DNA of 64,000 bases, taken from positions 2,356,001-2,420,000 of the forward strand of contig NZ_FOYV01000001.1 of assembly GCF_900115175.1 (NCBI RefSeq). Reading direction: 5' to 3'. Position 1 is the first letter of the stretch; each line of letters begins with the position of its first letter. Shown here one piece after another: positions 61,394-64,000 of this stretch. The DNA is from Marinobacter gudaonensis (GTDB lineage Bacteria; Pseudomonadota; Gammaproteobacteria; Pseudomonadales; Oleiphilaceae). A program made the position numbers and the translations under genes. The notes below the pieces were generated by a model. The model saw only the letters and a list, made by a program, of their open reading frames with translations. It had not been told where the DNA came from and made no database searches.

Positions 61394-64000
61394 ATGGCAA
61401 CCATTCATGTGGACGGCCAGAGCTACGAGGTGGACGGGGCAGACAATCTGCTCCAGGCCTGCCTGTCCCTGGGCCTGGACATTCCCTACTTCTGCTGGCA
61501 CCCGGCCATGGGCAGCGTGGGTGCCTGCCGACAGTGCGCGGTGCGCCAGTACAAGGACCGGGACGATGACCGGGGTATGCTGGTGATGTCCTGCATGACA
61601 CCGGCGACGGACGGCACCCGCATTGATATCGAGGACGAAGAGGCCCGCGCCTTCCGGGCCAGCGTGGTGGAGTGGCTGATGATCAATCACCCCCACGACT
61701 GCCCGGTGTGTGAGGAGGGCGGGCACTGCCACCTGCAGGATATGACGGTGATGACCGGCCACGACCGGCGCCGTTACCGGTTCCGCAAACGCACTCGCCG
61801 CAACCAGTATCTGGGCCCGTTCATCGCCCACGAGATGAATCGCTGTATTACCTGCTACCGCTGCGTACGCTTCTACAACGATTACGCCGGCGGCACGGAT
61901 CTGGGCGCTTTCGGCGCCAAGGACAACATCTACTTTGGCCGCCATCAGGAGGGCACCCTGGAAAGCCGGTTCGCCGGTAACCTCACCGAAGTCTGCCCGA
62001 CCGGTGTGTTTACCGACCAGAGCCACTCCGAGCACTACACCCGCAAATGGGACCTGCAGTTTGCGCCCAGCATCTGCCACCAGTGCGCCATGGGCTGCAA
62101 CATCAGCCCGGGCGAGCGCTATGGCGATATCCGGCGCATCGAAAACCGCTACCACGGCGAGGTCAACGGCTTCTTCCTGTGCGATCTTGGCCGATTTGGC
62201 TACGGCTACGTGAACCGGGCCGATCGGCCGCGGATGCCCGAGTTTCTCCCAGGGCCGGGAAAGGACCGGGAGCCGCTGGAAACCGATGCTGCCCTGGCCC
62301 GCATTGCCGATGCCCTGCGTCATGCCGAACGGGTCATTGGCATTGGCTCGCCCCGGGCGAGCCTGGAAAGCAACCACCAACTGCGGGAACTGGTGGGTGC
62401 AGCCAACTTTTCCACGGGTATTCATGCCAGGGAGCAGGACTGTCTGGCGCTGATGCAGGAACTCGGCCGCAGCTGCGGACTGCCGGCGCCAACCCTGCGG
62501 GAGGTGGAGGAGCACGACGCCGTGCTGCTGCTGGGGGAAGACCCCATGGAGAGTGCGGCCCGGCTGGGGCTGGCCATTCGCCAGGCCATTACCACCCCAC
62601 CCTCGGAACAGGCGGCACGGGTGGGGATTCCCTACTGGAATGCCGAAGCGCTCAAGACCCTGGCCCAGGACCATCACCAGCCACTGTTCATTGCCTACCC
62701 GACGGCCACCGAGCTTGATGGCATTGCCCGTGACCGGCTGCCATTGGCGCCGGAGGACATTGCGCGCCTTGGCTATGCGGTGGCCCACGCCATTGATTCG
62801 TCGGCACCGGCGGTGGCCGATCTGGAGCCGTCACTCCAGGCCCGTGCGGAAACCATTGCCGATTCACTCGTGGCTGCCGAGAAGCCCCTGGTGGTCAGCG
62901 GTGGCACCTTGGCGCATCCGGCCATCATCCGGGCCGCCGGCAACATCGCCCGGGCGCTGGCCCGCCGCGCCAGCCGGGGCGGGCTCATGTTCGTGCGCCG
63001 GGAAGCCAACAGCACGGGCCTGTCGCTGCTTGGCGGCCAGCCCCTGGAATGGGCCCTGGAGCAGCTCGGCAGTGGACATGCCGATGCCGCGGTGATCCTG
63101 GAGAACGATCTGTACCAGCGTCTGCCTGCGGCAAGGGTTGATACAGCCCTCGACAGTGCCCGGACGCTGGTGGTGCTGGACCACCAGCGTACCCCGACAC
63201 TCGAGCGTGCCACCTTCTCCCTGCCGGCGGCCAGCTTTGCCGAAGGCGATGGCACCCTGGTGAGCCTGGAGGGCCGGGCTCAGCGTTTCTTCCAGGTGTT
63301 TGAGCCGGGCTACCTCCGCCCGGAGGCCCGCATTCACGAGAGCTGGCGTTGGCTGCACGGGCTGGCGGTGAAAGTGCATGGTTACGCGCCGGCGGACATA
63401 ACACTGGACCAGGTAACCGCGGCCTGCAGCCAGGCCTGCCCGGGCCTTGAGATGATCACCGCCGCCGCGCCCGATGCCGGCTTCCGGATCGAGGGTCTGC
63501 GTCTTGCCCGGGAGCCCCACCGCTACAGTGGCCGCACCTCCATGCGGGCCAATCGAAGCGTCAGCGAGCCCAGGGTACCGCAGGATCCGGATACCGCCTT
63601 CGCCTATTCCATGGAGGGTTACAGCGGTTATCGGCACCCGCACCAGCAGGTGCCCTTTGCCTGGGCGCCGGGCTGGAATTCGCCCCAGGCCTGGAACAAG
63701 TTCACCGATGAGGTGGGTGGTCATCTGCGCGGCGGCGACCCGGGTATCCGTCTCGCCGGTCCGGTGCCGGGCCATTACGACTATGACCGCGACATCCCCG
63801 CCGCCGGGCAGCCAACCGGTGAGCGCCACCGGGCCGTGGTTTTGCCGCGGCTGTTCGGAGGCGAGGAAACCTCGGCGCTGGCCGGGCCCATCCAGCAGCG
63901 TATGGACCACCCTGCTTTGGTGTTGAGCGAGGCCGATGCCACTGCCCTGGGCGCCGAGCTGGGCGGCCTGGTGACGGTATCGGGGGAACACACCTGTGTC
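61394..64000 (+). CDS. nuoG: NADH-quinone oxidoreductase subunit G (partial, runs off the window)
   Basis: The large 75-kDa iron-sulfur subunit. 869 codons are visible with no stop before the right edge. The 2Fe-2S ligands are C34, C45, C48 and C67; the histidine-containing 4Fe-4S motif [14 protein letters not shown] and CITCYRC follow, then CHQCAMGC with a later Cys, the ligands of the extra N7 cluster found in E. coli-type NuoG. The molybdopterin-oxidoreductase-like domain fills the rest. It starts 38 bp after nuoF. The remaining nuo genes (H to N) should lie beyond the window. Confidence 0.95.
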   Translation, partial: MATIHVDGQSYEVDGADNLLQACLSLGLDIPYFCWHPAMGSVGACRQCAVRQYKDRDDDRGMLVMSCMTPATDGTRIDIEDEEARAFRASVVEWLMINHPHDCPVCEEGGHCHLQDMTVMTGHDRRRYRFRKRTRRNQYLGPFIAHEMNRCITCYRCVRFYNDYAGGTDLGAFGAKDNIYFGRHQEGTLESRFAGNLTEVCPTGVFTDQSHSEHYTRKWDLQFAPSICHQCAMGCNISPGERYGDIRRIENRYHGEVNGFFLCDLGRFGYGYVNRADRPRMPEFLPGPGKDREPLETDAALARIADALRHAERVIGIGSPRASLESNHQLRELVGAANFSTGIHAREQDCLALMQELGRSCGLPAPTLREVEEHDAVLLLGEDPMESAARLGLAIRQAITTPPSEQAARVGIPYWNAEALKTLAQDHHQPLFIAYPTATELDGIARDRLPLAPEDIARLGYAVAHAIDSSAPAVADLEPSLQARAETIADSLVAAEKPLVVSGGTLAHPAIIRAAGNIARALARRASRGGLMFVRREANSTGLSLLGGQPLEWALEQLGSGHADAAVILENDLYQRLPAARVDTALDSARTLVVLDHQRTPTLERATFSLPAASFAEGDGTLVSLEGRAQRFFQVFEPGYLRPEARIHESWRWLHGLAVKVHGYAPADITLDQVTAACSQACPGLEMITAAAPDAGFRIEGLRLAREPHRYSGRTSMRANRSVSEPRVPQDPDTAFAYSMEGYSGYRHPHQQVPFAWAPGWNSPQAWNKFTDEVGGHLRGGDPGIRLAGPVPGHYDYDRDIPAAGQPTGERHRAVVLPRLFGGEETSALAGPIQQRMDHPALVLSEADATALGAELGGLVTVSGEHTCV

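Noticed and set aside
60560..62788. 742-codon open frame antisense to nuoF and nuoG
   Set aside because: Overlaps two certain complex I genes with all their cluster motifs; no ribosome site or recognisable domain.
1..64000. CRISPR arrays, prophage, IS elements or genomic island boundaries
   Set aside because: No direct-repeat arrays, integrase, transposase, restriction or toxin genes were seen; the only tRNA (56248-56321) has no adjacent integrase or repeated 3' end.

Overview
The window looks like chromosome of a marine, aerobic gammaproteobacterium, most plausibly Marinobacter or a close relative. This is an inference from gene content and protein sequence character: GC-rich coding sequence, cytochrome oxidase assembly genes, monomeric isocitrate dehydrogenase, an ectoine synthase, an alanine-zipper OprI-like lipoprotein and a fused NuoCD. 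I ran no database search. There are no phage, IS, integrase or CRISPR signatures; almost all of it reads as ordinary chromosomal backbone.

Layout. 1-3.0 kb: end of a terminal-oxidase assembly cluster (last codons of an upstream gene, then ctaA, ctaB and a SCO copper chaperone), with a long perfect inverted repeat between ctaB and SCO. 3.0-8.6 kb: helicase HrpB, an eIF-2B-like protein, an ATP-grasp protein and a PLP-dependent ornithine/lysine decarboxylase with a possible attenuator leader. 8.8-14.7 kb: mainly minus-strand genes: MFS permease, a solitary ectoine synthase, a DUF3482 GTPase overlapping a DUF2868 membrane protein, a DUF6164 protein and a lipoprotein esterase.

14.7-25.0 kb is the most coherent block: a complete route for 3-hydroxybutyrate (3HB) oligomers. 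A secreted 3HB-oligomer hydrolase, a sigma-54 activator, a three-part TRAP transporter, a 3HB dehydrogenase and an acetoacetyl-CoA synthetase lie in order on one strand. Each of the two transcription units has a -24/-12 promoter preceded, about 61-65 bp upstream, by a palindromic site of the form TGTCCGGAATTCCGGACA, with two further copies behind it. This looks like a self-contained regulon controlled by the embedded activator.

25-41 kb: monomeric isocitrate dehydrogenase, YbaK deacylase, a PAS-GGDEF diguanylate cyclase, a serine hydrolase, several small conserved-looking unknown proteins, a 1177-residue 7TM hybrid histidine kinase followed by a 4-TM protein and a single-domain response regulator, a gene-poor stretch with two terminators and possible small transcripts (37.75-38.29 kb), a DEDDh exonuclease, and queC-queE. 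40.6-49.0 kb: AraC, alpha/beta hydrolase, secreted nuclease, WYL regulator, two MFS transporters and a MarR regulator. 49.0-56.2 kb: a yybP-ykoY (manganese) riboswitch before a TMEM165/GDT1 transporter, then envelope genes (two L,D-transpeptidases, NfeD, slipin, alanine-zipper lipoprotein) and a K+/H+ antiporter. 56.2-64.0 kb: tRNA-Gly(CCC) and the start of the complex I operon nuoA-B-CD-E-F-G, with nuoG running off the end.
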